From JAZKFT01 sp963845495 (lineage in GTDB: Bacteria; Bacteroidota; Bacteroidia; Chitinophagales; Chitinophagaceae), in NCBI GenBank assembly GCA_963845495.1, contig CAWJTH010000215.1, positions 1 through 64,000 on the forward strand: a DNA stretch of 64,000 nt, in the 5' to 3' direction. Positions 18,601 through 25,961 of the stretch are shown here, piece after piece. Every line of letters begins with the position of its first letter. Positions within the stretch are counted from its first letter, which is position 1. The notes under the pieces were generated by a model. The model was not told the origin of the DNA and searched no databases. It saw only the letters and a program-made list of their open reading frames with translations. A program made the translations under genes and the position numbers.

Positions 18601-19351
18601 TGGCAGCCAGCACAATTAACAAAAATCCCCAAGAAAAAGAATAATAGGCAACAACATCGTTTGCCACACGCTGGAAAAATGTAATTAATAAAATAGTAGT
18701 AATAATGGTAATTAAAAAAGACGGCCAATTAAAAACATGAATAGCTTTTGCATCAACCGCCCGCATGGAAAAAATTGTAGTACCATTTTGCAGCTTCACG
18801 GGGCTGCCAACCGAATCGGTATTAATGTCAATTTGTTCCCCTAATCCATCAATACCTGGAATTCTATCGGTTAAATAATTGTTTTGGATAAAAAAGTGCC
18901 ATTTAATCGGGATTAATTGTGCTGCAAACAATCTTAAATCTGGCAAGGGATGAACCGATAAAATAAACATTCCGTTTTCGTAAGTCACCAAGTGCACCGT
19001 GTCGTGGTACGGGATATCGGTTAGTTTGGGCGCAACTGCCGATGTTGACCAATATTTTAAAACAAATCCATCAGGACTGTCAGCAAACAAATAATAAAAC
19101 GGCCCGGCGTCTGAAGTGTTATTTTGGACAATTGTTTCATCAGAAAATGAAAGACACTTTTTAATTGTTTGGGTGTCGGAATAAAAATCTTGGAATTTTT
19201 TTTGCAAAACAATTACCCGCTTTTGCATGCTAGACGCAATGGCCGGCATGGATGACGACTTTGACCAATAATTGTTGAAAACGAACGTGAGCGTGTATAC
19301 CCAAGCCGCCAACAAAAACAATCCAATATGTTTGAATATTATTTTTTTCAT
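15635..19351 (-). CDS. Large membrane sensor histidine kinase (HAMP-HisKA-HATPase, NtrY-like)
   Basis: 1238 residues, far above the 400-700 usual for sensor kinases. The N-terminal half has a first TM (about 8-25), a periplasmic region to about 210, then a block of about eight hydrophobic helices up to about 480. A second extracytoplasmic region and another TM pair (about 770-800) follow. HAMP comes at about 950-1000. The H-box VAHEIKNPLTPMKLS has His at about 1030, the N-box LFTNLFQNAVQAA is near 1140-1150, DNGIGI near 1174 and GTGLGLAI near 1199. All catalytic boxes are intact. No response regulator is adjacent, so it is an orphan kinase. The ligand is unknown, and the architecture resembles NtrY-type kinases with an expanded sensor. 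Confidence 0.9.
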   Translation of the reverse strand: MKKIIFKHIGLFLLAAWVYTLTFVFNNYWSKSSSMPAIASSMQKRVIVLQKKFQDFYSDTQTIKKCLSFSDETIVQNNTSDAGPFYYLFADSPDGFVLKYWSTSAVAPKLTDIPYHDTVHLVTYENGMFILSVHPLPDLRLFAAQLIPIKWHFFIQNNYLTDRIPGIDGLGEQIDINTDSVGSPVKLQNGTTIFSMRAVDAKAIHVFNWPSFLITIITTILLITFFQRVANDVVAYYSFSWGFLLIVLAAIFIRLLIFFFNFPINTEQIQIFTRFSEGNGFWFHSLGDLFLHLFAFIWVFYFLQIHQQKWLSLFDALSGSTRKILALSGIVFYMSSSFWGAHIIQELASQSEFFFDVSNIFRLGWPTFFSITCLYFILSIHYFILHFCNKIYDGAFNKHKYYKFWAATVLGLIVLTFFIKIIHADLMLFVMIWSLLCLLLEQWLPQINLNKPLNINNFLFWMLWYAFSGSVLLLAQNTQKNEKGKLGFAQRQTVQSDPVTESLLYQATNTQFMQELVGELPQLSNKEVAEKAIDELHQKYFSSFLTKPQTSFYLFNNSGFPIYQKDSISFSALNTIYTQQALPTKHPYISYYESSYATFSYIIKRSLFNDSLQLIGYLFITYAPFQKETFTPELFRRLQSSDPNFTGNLTYAIYGDSNLISSNKDYPFKTMLDKKERLKQQIEIRHNNGTDELWYNAGNNKTIVVVKTSDNFTDGITLFAYLFGIFILFIPIRNLIANLLGGNSNLKRLPSISKLSIRNQIQKTILTLSTVSFVIIGTITVVFFIYRFHTNNNVRLTKTIERVNNDMEAQQKYAAIFDKKNNSINKERNTITIQATALSQNVDINLFDNQGNLITSSQPILYDHDIVSSKINPTAFYHLSVKKEVQFMQAEHIGELEYNSIYLPIRPASGETVGYLNIPDFASQNELNQEISNFLVALINLFVLIFLLTGIITFIIANRITSSFAVIGEKMKNISFGKQNDPIDWQRNDEIGVLVSQYNRMLKQLDESANKLAKSERENAWREMAKQVAHEIKNPLTPMKLSLQYLQRAIDNNSPNVRDLTEKVATNMVEQIDHLSKIASDFSQFAHIGIEKKELLDLGEMLKQVVTLYENNRQVKIIWQKLEKPTIIVADKTQVNRLFTNLFQNAVQAAKDETVKLTITETIHEGNITICISDNGIGIPDELKDKIFAPSFTTKSSGTGLGLAISKDIVERMNGEIWFNTQLGEGTQFYVRVPLVTD

Positions 19352-19526
19352 GATATCGATGCCTTTTGCTCCGTTCTACGTCTTTGCTTTGGCAATAAAG
19401 ATAAGTGTTGGATACCTTTTTTATGAGGGCATTTCTTCAATAAAATATGTGTACAAAATAAAGTAAAGCAACGGCTTATTGAATCGAAAGCAATTAAATA
19501 ACCACTTTTCTTTTTGAAGTCTAGAT

Positions 19527-19557
19527 TTTGTGATGTTGTTTATGTAGTGTATTTTTG
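19527..19557 (+). promoter_or_regulatory. Consensus Bacteroidota promoter for the antitoxin gene
   Basis: TTTG at 19527-19530, a 19-base spacer, then TATTTTTG at 19550-19557: a full match to TTTG-N19-TAnnTTTG. The antitoxin ATG follows 17 bases later, giving a leader of about 11 bases. It is the best promoter match noticed in the window. Confidence 0.65.
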
Positions 19558-19574
19558 GTTAAATAAACGAGAAA

Positions 19575-19793
19575 ATGACAACGACTCAAGAACCTGTTTC
19601 AACTTTTGCGCTGATGGTTGATAAGCTACGTTTAATGAATGAGGCAGAGTTGAAATTGGCTTATATAAATTTATTTGAAAATGATTTGACTCAGAAATGG
19701 GAAAATTTAATTGAAGAACTGGATTTTAAAAACATATCAGATGACGATATTGAAAAGGCAATTAATCAGCAACGTTATCAGCATAAGGCATGA
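19575..19793 (+). CDS. Small acidic protein, putative antitoxin of a PIN-type pair
   Basis: 72 residues, acidic and probably all-helical (MVDKLRLMNEAELKLAYINLFE, then IEELDFKNISDDDIEKAI). I recognise no named antitoxin family. The antitoxin call rests on context: its stop overlaps the start of a PIN-domain toxin gene as ATGA (19790-19793), the translational coupling normal for toxin-antitoxin operons, and a consensus promoter lies directly upstream. The reading frame is intact although the toxin is broken, as expected when a neutralised toxin decays first. Confidence 0.6.
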   Translation: MTTTQEPVSTFALMVDKLRLMNEAELKLAYINLFENDLTQKWENLIEELDFKNISDDDIEKAINQQRYQHKA

Positions 19794-20183
19794 AGTTGAT
19801 GTAATTGATGCTGGAGTGTGGATAAGATTAGCAAGATCTGGTTTTGCAAAACCTTTAATTATGCGTTGCAAACAGTATAAGATGTTGCCCGTATTAAACA
19901 ATTATCTGCTCTCAGAAGTACATGATGCCTTACTAAAAAATAAATGGGCTACTATAAACAAGCCGATTTATTTATACAATACATGAAAGAATTGTCACTA
20001 TTTATGGCTGAGACAACAATTTATAGACTAAGCCCAGACCCCAAACACAATTATTTATTTGATTTAGCTGTACAATATAATTGTCCGTTTATTGTAAGCG
20101 ATGATATGGCGTTGTTATCTTTTTTAATGCCTCCGGTTAAAGTAAAAAGCTGTAATTGGTTCCTTAAGTTTTTTCCCATTTAA
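19790..20183 (+). pseudogene. PIN-domain toxin (COG1569-like), inactivated by two frameshifts
   Basis: Assembled across frames, the product would be about 131 residues, the normal size for PIN-family VapC-like RNases. The pieces are M-K-L (19790 on), then VIDAGVWIRLARSG from 19801 in a frame shifted by -1, then from about 19940 a second -1 shift into YKQADLFIQYMKEL...FIVSDDMALLSF, ending at 20183. The PIN acidic residues are all recognisable: D in VIDAG, E in LLSEVHDAL and DD in IVSDDMALL. Each break is explained by loss of one base. The gene is coupled to the intact upstream antitoxin. Two independent sequencing errors are possible but less likely. Confidence 0.78.
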
Positions 20184-20240
20184 CCTTAATATATAATTAA
20201 TATATAATAAATAGAAAACGAAATGTCATTTTAGTAATTT

Positions 20241-21017
20241 TCATTTTCTTTCCAACACCTTCGCCTCATTCCACAATTCATCCATAGCTTCTAAAGATAA
20301 AGTATTGAATACCAGATTTCTTTCTAAAGCCAAAGCTTCCATTTTTTGAAAACGCGACATGAATTTACGGTTGCAATTTTCCAACGCCGTATCCGGATCA
20401 ACATTTACAAAACGGGCATAGTTTACTAAACTAAAAAATACATCGCCCATTTCCTCTTCAATATGTTGCTGGTTGGCCGATGCCACGGCTTCTTTTAATT
20501 CGGCCAATTCTTCTTGCACTTTATCGAATACCGGGCCTACGTCTGGCCAATCGAAACCGGTTTTAGCGGCTTTTTCTTGTATGCGGGTTGCTTTTACCAA
20601 GGCCGGCAAACCTTTTGGAACACCTTGCAAAGCCGATGTTTTGCCTTTTTTTATTTTTAGCGCTTCCCAATTTTTCTTCACATCTTCCTCGTCTTGTACT
20701 TGCACATCGCCATAAATATGTGGGTGCCGATAAATCAATTTGTCGCAAACGGCGTTTAGCATGTCGGCCATGTCAAACTTGTTTTGCTCGTGGGCAATTT
20801 TTACATAAAAAACTAGGTGCAACATTACGTCGCCCAATTCTTCTTTTATTTCCTCCCAATCTTTATTGATGATGGCATCAGCCAATTCATACAATTCTTC
20901 AATACTAAGCGGACGAAGTGTATCGATGGTTTGCTTTTTATCCCAAGGGCATTTTTCCCTTAATTCATCCATTATTTTCATCAACCTTAAAAAAGCGACT
21001 GCGTTCTGTTCGTCCAT
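20241..21017 (-). CDS. mazG: Nucleoside triphosphate pyrophosphohydrolase MazG
   Basis: Hydrolyses (d)NTPs to NMP and PPi, removing aberrant nucleotides and, in E. coli, influencing ppGpp levels. 258 residues with two MazG domains. The first has CPWDKKQT, then EELYELADAI and EELGDVMLHLVFY (metal-binding E-E-x-x-E and E-x-x-D). The second repeats the pattern at about 165-205 (EELAELKEAV, EEEMGDVFFSLVNYAR). Both metal sites look intact. The canonical start M-D-E-Q is used. It stands alone, convergent with the decayed toxin gene. Confidence 0.95.
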   Translation of the reverse strand: MDEQNAVAFLRLMKIMDELREKCPWDKKQTIDTLRPLSIEELYELADAIINKDWEEIKEELGDVMLHLVFYVKIAHEQNKFDMADMLNAVCDKLIYRHPHIYGDVQVQDEEDVKKNWEALKIKKGKTSALQGVPKGLPALVKATRIQEKAAKTGFDWPDVGPVFDKVQEELAELKEAVASANQQHIEEEMGDVFFSLVNYARFVNVDPDTALENCNRKFMSRFQKMEALALERNLVFNTLSLEAMDELWNEAKVLERK

Positions 21018-21258
21018 TATTTATACTAAATTTTAGTGAAATGATTTCAATGTTAAGAAAAATATTATTTGTTTTATTGTCTTTAAGTAATATTCCTGTT
21101 TGAGATTTAAGAATTAGATATCAGCGTTTCAGTGAATCAGTGGCAATTTTGGATTTCGGTTTGTTAAATTATCAGGCATTTGTTTTGCAACATACTAAAT
21201 TGCCGCTTTCTTCGTCTCTTCATCACCAAGGTTATTTTTAGGTAAAATTTAAACATTC

Positions 21259-22083
21259 ATGTACAAACTGTTTTTGGTTTTCTTTAGTTCGATTGCTTTT
21301 AGCGCTCATGCGCAATATTATTTCAATGATATTGTAAATAGCAAACAAGCCCGTGATAATTTTCAATTATTACATAAAAACGACATCAAAAAAGTGCATG
21401 TTAGCAGCGAAGACCCAGACGGAACGCCAACCGAAGGTTTCTCGATTGACCAGCAAATTGAAACCAATAAAATATATACCGCCAGTAAAGCTACTTACAG
21501 CAATGTTTCTATTTTAACATCCAATTTTGGTAAATATGGATGGCCATCTTCCATAATTGATAGTAGTGACGCTTCGGTTATTGTTACTAATTTTACGTAC
21601 AACGATAATTCGCAATTGATACATATTTCGTCGGCTACGCACGAAAATGGCGAAACACCTATTTTATATGCTGAAGAAAGATCGTTTACTTATAATGGTA
21701 ATACGCCGGTTTCGATGCAACTGATTAAAAACAAGAAAGATACCATGCAGGTAAGTTTTATTACTGAAGAACATGGTTGGGTAGGCGAGGAGCGCTGGTA
21801 TAAAAAAGGCAGGCTCACCGAAACCTACTATTATTATTACGACGACAAAGGCCGCATTACCGACATTGCCAGATTCGATCGCAAATCGCAAAAAATATTG
21901 CCTGATTATACTTATGAATATAATCCACAAGGCAAAGTAATAACCATGGCGGCCATTGAACCGGGCAGCAATTATTACCGCCGCTGGCATTATACTTACG
22001 ACGAACGTGGACTAAAAACTTCGGAAACCGTGTACAATAAATACAAGCAATTGGAAGGGAAAGTGAATTATGCGTATAAGTAA
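21259..22083 (+). CDS. Exported YD-repeat-like protein, unknown function
   Basis: 274 residues with a clear signal peptide (FFSSIAFSAHAQ, cleavage near residue 19). The mature part contains repeated Y-T-Y/Y-N-x-x-G-x-x-x-x-x motifs (SFTYNGNTPVS, YYYYDDKGRITDIARFD, YEYNPQGKVITMA, YTYDERGLKTSETVY), the pattern of YD/Rhs-type beta-strand repeats but without an Rhs core. Likely periplasmic or surface. The octad array at 22083 starts inside its stop codon. I do not recognise a closer family. The 241-base gap upstream of it shows nothing notable. Confidence 0.65.
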   Translation: MYKLFLVFFSSIAFSAHAQYYFNDIVNSKQARDNFQLLHKNDIKKVHVSSEDPDGTPTEGFSIDQQIETNKIYTASKATYSNVSILTSNFGKYGWPSSIIDSSDASVIVTNFTYNDNSQLIHISSATHENGETPILYAEERSFTYNGNTPVSMQLIKNKKDTMQVSFITEEHGWVGEERWYKKGRLTETYYYYYDDKGRITDIARFDRKSQKILPDYTYEYNPQGKVITMAAIEPGSNYYRRWHYTYDERGLKTSETVYNKYKQLEGKVNYAYK

Positions 22084-22170
22084 GAAGTTGAGAAGTTGAG
22101 AAGTTGAGAAGTTTAGAAGTTGAGAAGTTGAGAAGTTGAGAAGTTTAGAAGTTTAGAAGTTTAGAAGTTG
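22083..22170. repeat. Perfectly phased octad array, 11 units
   Basis: Eleven consecutive 8-bp units, seven AGAAGTTG and four AGAAGTTT, with no other variation. The array begins at the last base of the stop codon of the upstream gene. The same unit occurs at 49780-49960 and, in reverse complement, at 50245-50292 and near 34950. Confidence 0.95.
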
Positions 22171-22306
22171 CGAGTTTCATACATTTAAAGAACATCTTCT
22201 AGTCCGGAAGTGGCGAGATCTACTATCGATGGACAACGCCCATCGAATAAAATGATTAGATCTTTGGCACGATTTCTTAAATTGCTTGCTTTTAATTTTA
22301 TGTAAA

Positions 22307-23242
22307 ATGAAAGCAATAATATTAAAAGGTTTCGGTGGCGTTGAAAACCTTGTTTACACTGAAATTGATAAGCCTACAATAAACGATGGCGAAGTGTTGA
22401 TTCAAGCAAAAGCAATCAGCATCAATCCCATTGATGTAAAAACAAGAGCCGGTAAAGGCGCAGCCCAAAAGCTAAAAGACTTTGATCCAATTATTTTAGG
22501 CTGGGATGTTGCAGGCGTTGTTATCGAATCAAAATCAAATTTATTAAAAGAAGGCGACGAAGTTTTTGCCATGGAAAATTTTCCCGGCCACGGAAAAGCT
22601 TATGCCGAGTTTATTGCAGCGCCTGCTGCGCAACTGGCCATTAAACCAAAAAACATTTCATTTGAACATGCGGCAGCGGCCACACTTGCGGCACTTACTG
22701 CTTGGCAAAACTTGGTGAATTACACCAAAATTAACAAGGGCGATAAAGTTCTTATCCACGCTGCATCTGGCGGCGTTGGTCATTTTGCGGTACAAATGGC
22801 CAAACATTTTGGCGCTTACGTTATTGGCACTTCTTCCGCTGCAAATAAAGATTTTGTGATGAGCCTTGGTATCGATGAACACATTGACTATAAAAATCAA
22901 CGGTTTGAAGAGGTTTTGAAAGATATTGATTTTGTGTTGGACACTATTGGTGGCGATAATATCGACCGCTCTTTACAAGTAATGAAGCCCGGCGCAACCA
23001 TTATCAGTCTTCCTTCCGGCGCAAATGAAGACGTTGCCGAAAAAGCAAAAGCCAAGGGCATGAAAGGCTACCGAACAATGGCTTCATCCAATGGCGATGA
23101 CATGAAAAGTATTGCTGGATTATTAGAAACCGGCGCTATTAAATCGCATGTTTCAAAAGTTTTTTCTTTTGAGCAAATGAAAGAAGCACATTTGCAAATT
23201 GAATCTGGCAAAACGGTGGGCAAAATTGTTATAACTATTTGA
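22307..23242 (+). CDS. NADP-dependent oxidoreductase, quinone-reductase-like MDR family
   Basis: Medium-chain dehydrogenase/reductase without the catalytic zinc ligands, of the quinone oxidoreductase type: NADPH-dependent reduction of quinones or enones. 311 residues from ATG 22307; an earlier TTG at 22286 would add seven residues and was rejected because MKAIILKGFGG is the canonical N-terminus. The GroES-like domain occupies residues 1-120 (INPIDVKTRAG), and the Rossmann part has HAASGGVGHFAVQMAK (A-x-x-G-x-G-x-x-A) near 148-162. The substrate is unknown. Convergent with the LRR kinase gene across a 45-bp perfect inverted repeat. Confidence 0.9.
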   Translation: MKAIILKGFGGVENLVYTEIDKPTINDGEVLIQAKAISINPIDVKTRAGKGAAQKLKDFDPIILGWDVAGVVIESKSNLLKEGDEVFAMENFPGHGKAYAEFIAAPAAQLAIKPKNISFEHAAAATLAALTAWQNLVNYTKINKGDKVLIHAASGGVGHFAVQMAKHFGAYVIGTSSAANKDFVMSLGIDEHIDYKNQRFEEVLKDIDFVLDTIGGDNIDRSLQVMKPGATIISLPSGANEDVAEKAKAKGMKGYRTMASSNGDDMKSIAGLLETGAIKSHVSKVFSFEQMKEAHLQIESGKTVGKIVITI

Positions 23243-23250
23243 TTGACTTT

Positions 23251-23409
23251 AAGGATGGGACACGGATGAAATGGATCGGAAGGATTAGCACGGATTTTTA
23301 AAGGATATGTTTAGACTTGCCAGATTCTTCTCATTTTAAAATAAATGGAAATCTATCTTTTATGATCCGTGCTAATCCTTCCGATCCATTTCATCCGTGT
23401 CCCATCCTT
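23251..23409. repeat. 45-bp perfect inverted repeat in a convergent gap
   Basis: Arms 23251-23295 and 23365-23409 are exact reverse complements over 45 bases, separated by 69 bases. The structure occupies essentially the whole gap between the oxidoreductase and LRR-kinase stops, and its last base is the first base of the latter's stop codon. Words such as GGATGGGA, CGGATGAA and CGGAAGGA give it a periodic look. No T-run follows either arm. Confidence 0.95.
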
Positions 23410-24728
23410 CACGTTAAACTAACAATCGTTTCAAAAACATTATTAAAATCCGGTCGTTGCAACACATTCGTTTGCACACAAGTTTTTTGCAGTTCAAACA
23501 ACGACGTAATAACAGTTGCATCTTTTTCATCCGGCAAAACATGCATCAATAAATCTTCCAACAAACAGCCAAAAGCGCTTACTTCCAATTTTTCTAAGGC
23601 GCTTGCAATTTCTGGCGCAATGCCTTTGTAAATGGTGGCAGCACCAAAATCGCCAAATAAGGCATGTGCATTTTCATCCACCAAAATATTATGCGCATAT
23701 AAATCGCCGTGCATAATGCTGCGTTCGTGCAAATGCGCAGCAGCCGATGCAATGTCCAAACTTATTTTTAGGATTGTTTCAATAGAAAAAAAAGTATTTT
23801 TTTGAAATACATCTCTCGTACAAGTTTCAAAACTTGGTGGGCCGCCTAAGTTTTTATAGCCCTTCGGGATTAATTTAAAAACAAGTCCTTGCTTTTGCAG
23901 CGGATGCTGGTGTATTTTACCCAATACTTCCACTAAATTGGGATGAATACCCGCCGTAATGCTGGCATGCATTTCATCTGCCGGTAAACCATCGCTGGTT
24001 ACTTCGCCCTTAAAAACTTTTACGGCAACATGTTTGGGCTCTTTATGTAGCAACTCATTCCGCCATTTTGCCAATGCAATTACGCCCGAAGCACCTTCGC
24101 CCAATTGATGTGCTATTTCCAGTTCTTCCCAAATAATTTCTACCAAATCATCTACCACCAATTTTTGTTTGCTAAAAGGATTGCCCGAAAAAGCCAGCCA
24201 ACTTAATCGCGGCATGGCAAGCAGCCATGTTGGAAGTTCCGTTAGTTTATTAGCCGAAATGCGTAACAAGCCCAAGTTTTTGCAATTGGCCAATTCTTCG
24301 GGCAATTGCTGCAAATGGTTACCAGCCAACATTAATTTTTGCATGCGCCAACATTTGCCGATTGATTTCGGCAAAGCCGTTAATTTATTATTGGTAAGGA
24401 TAAGCCAGCGAGTATTTTCAGGCAAAGCTGTTTCAGCAATCGATGCAATTTTATTGGCCTTAAAACCAATGATATCAAGCTTTTCGCATTTGCCCAATAC
24501 TTCGGGAAAAACGGTAAAATGGTTATCAGAAAAGAAAACGATCGACAAATTTTTCAACAAATAAAAATCATCGGGCAGTTCGGTTAAATGATTGCCTGAT
24601 AAATCCAATATCTCCAAAGTATCAGCCAGCGTAAATATTTTCCGGGGAAATTCTTTTAGCCCGCAAGACAATTTTAAATGCTTCGTGCCTATTAATTCTC
24701 CTGATATTAATTGTTGTAATGTTTGCAT
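23409..24728 (-). CDS. Leucine-rich-repeat protein fused to a Ser/Thr-type protein kinase domain
   Basis: 439 residues, cytoplasmic (no signal or TM). Residues 15-185 hold about seven LRRs of type L-x-x-L-x-L-x-x-N-x-L-x-x-L-P. A kinase domain starts near 205. It has glycine loop GEGASG (210-215), Lys in HVAVKVF (K237), catalytic loop M-H-G-D-L-Y-A-H-N-I-L (HGD at 340-342, N347) and DFG at 360-362. HRD is replaced by HGD, but the catalytic Asp, the Asn and the DFG are kept, so activity is plausible. The substrate is unknown; LRRs presumably recruit it. Convergent with the oxidoreductase and followed on its 5' side by the ABC ATPase gene. Confidence 0.88.
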   Translation of the reverse strand: MQTLQQLISGELIGTKHLKLSCGLKEFPRKIFTLADTLEILDLSGNHLTELPDDFYLLKNLSIVFFSDNHFTVFPEVLGKCEKLDIIGFKANKIASIAETALPENTRWLILTNNKLTALPKSIGKCWRMQKLMLAGNHLQQLPEELANCKNLGLLRISANKLTELPTWLLAMPRLSWLAFSGNPFSKQKLVVDDLVEIIWEELEIAHQLGEGASGVIALAKWRNELLHKEPKHVAVKVFKGEVTSDGLPADEMHASITAGIHPNLVEVLGKIHQHPLQKQGLVFKLIPKGYKNLGGPPSFETCTRDVFQKNTFFSIETILKISLDIASAAAHLHERSIMHGDLYAHNILVDENAHALFGDFGAATIYKGIAPEIASALEKLEVSAFGCLLEDLLMHVLPDEKDATVITSLFELQKTCVQTNVLQRPDFNNVFETIVSLT

Positions 24729-24741
24729 AGTTTCTGTCTAA

Positions 24742-24762
24742 ATACTAACTACTAAGTACTAA
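24742..24762. repeat. Short heptad array (NTACTAA)
   Basis: Three consecutive 7-bp words ending in TACTAA or ACTAA fill half of the 43-base gap between the ABC ATPase stop and the LRR-kinase start. Confidence 0.6.
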
Positions 24763-24771
24763 TTACCGTTT

Positions 24772-25755
24772 TCACAGATACCAAATATCATCCTTGGAAA
24801 TAGAAATGCTTATTTTATCGCCCACGGCAAAACCAAGGCTAAATGTTTTGGCTGTAATTAAATTGTCGGCTACCAAAATATCCAATTCGTAATAGCTGCC
24901 GTAAAAATATATGGCCTTTATTTCTCCTTTATTTGCAGAATTGCTGTCAGTTTTTAATTTAAAATTTTCCGGCCGGACAAACATTTTTTTTTCATCTGGA
25001 TTAATCTTTTTTATGGAGTCTGCCGATTGAAATTGACTAGGCGAAATAATATTATATCTGCCAAAAAGCCCAGCTACATATTCGTTAAGGGGCTGTAAAT
25101 AAATTTGTTTCGGCGTGCCTTGTTGAATTATCTGGCCATCTCTCATCACCAATATTTCATCGGCCCACGATAAACTATCCAACGGATCGTGCGAAACCAA
25201 AATACAAGTAATGCCCAGCTTTTTGCCAAGGTCGTGGATCACCGATTTCAAAATATTTTTGTGGATCATATCCAAGTTGGAAAATGGTTCATCCAACAAT
25301 AATAACCGCGGCGAGGTAGTAAGTAACCTTGCCAAAGCGGTGCGTTGTTTTTCGCCGCCCGAAAGCTGGTCGGTTTTACGATCAAGCAAATGATCGATCT
25401 GACAAACTTTGTACAAGGTTTCGGCTTCTTCTTCCTGCAATTTATTGGCGTATGATAAAATTTGCCGTACGGTTAAAAACTTTTGTAGTTCAAAATATTG
25501 CGACAAATAAGCAATACCGGGATGGCCTGGCAAAAGTTTTTCCGACATACTCGGCACCCGTTGTTCTTCAAAATATACATTGCCTGCATCGGGTTCGCCA
25601 GCGCCTGCAATTATCTTTAGTAAACTGCTTTTGCCCGATCCAGTTTCTCCGGCAATAGCAATTTTCTTGAATTTATCTTGCGAAAAATTGATATTTTTTA
25701 ATACAAACCCTTTCTCATTTTTTTTACTTATGTCAAATACATTCAAAAACATCAT
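24772..25755 (-). CDS. ABC transporter ATP-binding protein with C-terminal TOBE-like domain
   Basis: ATPase subunit of an importer-type ABC system. 327 residues: Walker A G-E-T-G-S-G-K-S-S at about 36-44, signature LSGGEKQRTALAR, Walker B LLLLDEPFSN and H-loop VSHD. The 90 residues after about 235 form the extra beta domain typical of the polyamine/Fe/molybdate (PotA/FbpC/ModC) branch. The start could be either of the two tandem Met codons (MMFLNVF). No permease or binding-protein gene is adjacent, so the partners and the substrate are unknown. It lies upstream of the LRR kinase on the same strand, 43 bases apart, possibly cotranscribed. Confidence 0.9.
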   Translation of the reverse strand: MMFLNVFDISKKNEKGFVLKNINFSQDKFKKIAIAGETGSGKSSLLKIIAGAGEPDAGNVYFEEQRVPSMSEKLLPGHPGIAYLSQYFELQKFLTVRQILSYANKLQEEEAETLYKVCQIDHLLDRKTDQLSGGEKQRTALARLLTTSPRLLLLDEPFSNLDMIHKNILKSVIHDLGKKLGITCILVSHDPLDSLSWADEILVMRDGQIIQQGTPKQIYLQPLNEYVAGLFGRYNIISPSQFQSADSIKKINPDEKKMFVRPENFKLKTDSNSANKGEIKAIYFYGSYYELDILVADNLITAKTFSLGFAVGDKISISISKDDIWYL

Positions 25756-25900
25756 AAATTATAATTGGGTTTGTTTTGGCTTATTTTTCTCATAAGAATT
25801 TTATAGCTATTGGAATGTCCAAAATTAAGGATGTGGCGGGGTGTACAATTAATTGATGGCTTAAATGCCGCAAAATCCAACTTTGTTATAATTATTTGGT

Positions 25901-25941
25901 AAAAAAGAAAGGGCAATATCAAACTTTTTGATATTGCCCTT
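25901..25941 (-). terminator. Strong intrinsic terminator after the aminotransferase gene
   Basis: Perfect 15-bp stem (25909-25923 with 25927-25941) with a 3-base loop. On the minus strand it is followed by TTTC and six T. It lies 20 bases after the aminotransferase stop. Confidence 0.92.
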
Positions 25942-25961
25942 AACACAAATGTGCGGAATAA

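Noticed and set aside
22083..22170. CRISPR or VNTR within a gene
   Set aside because: The array lies after the stop codon; there are no spacers.
24772..25755. Complete ABC importer operon
   Set aside because: No permease or binding-protein gene is adjacent on either side.
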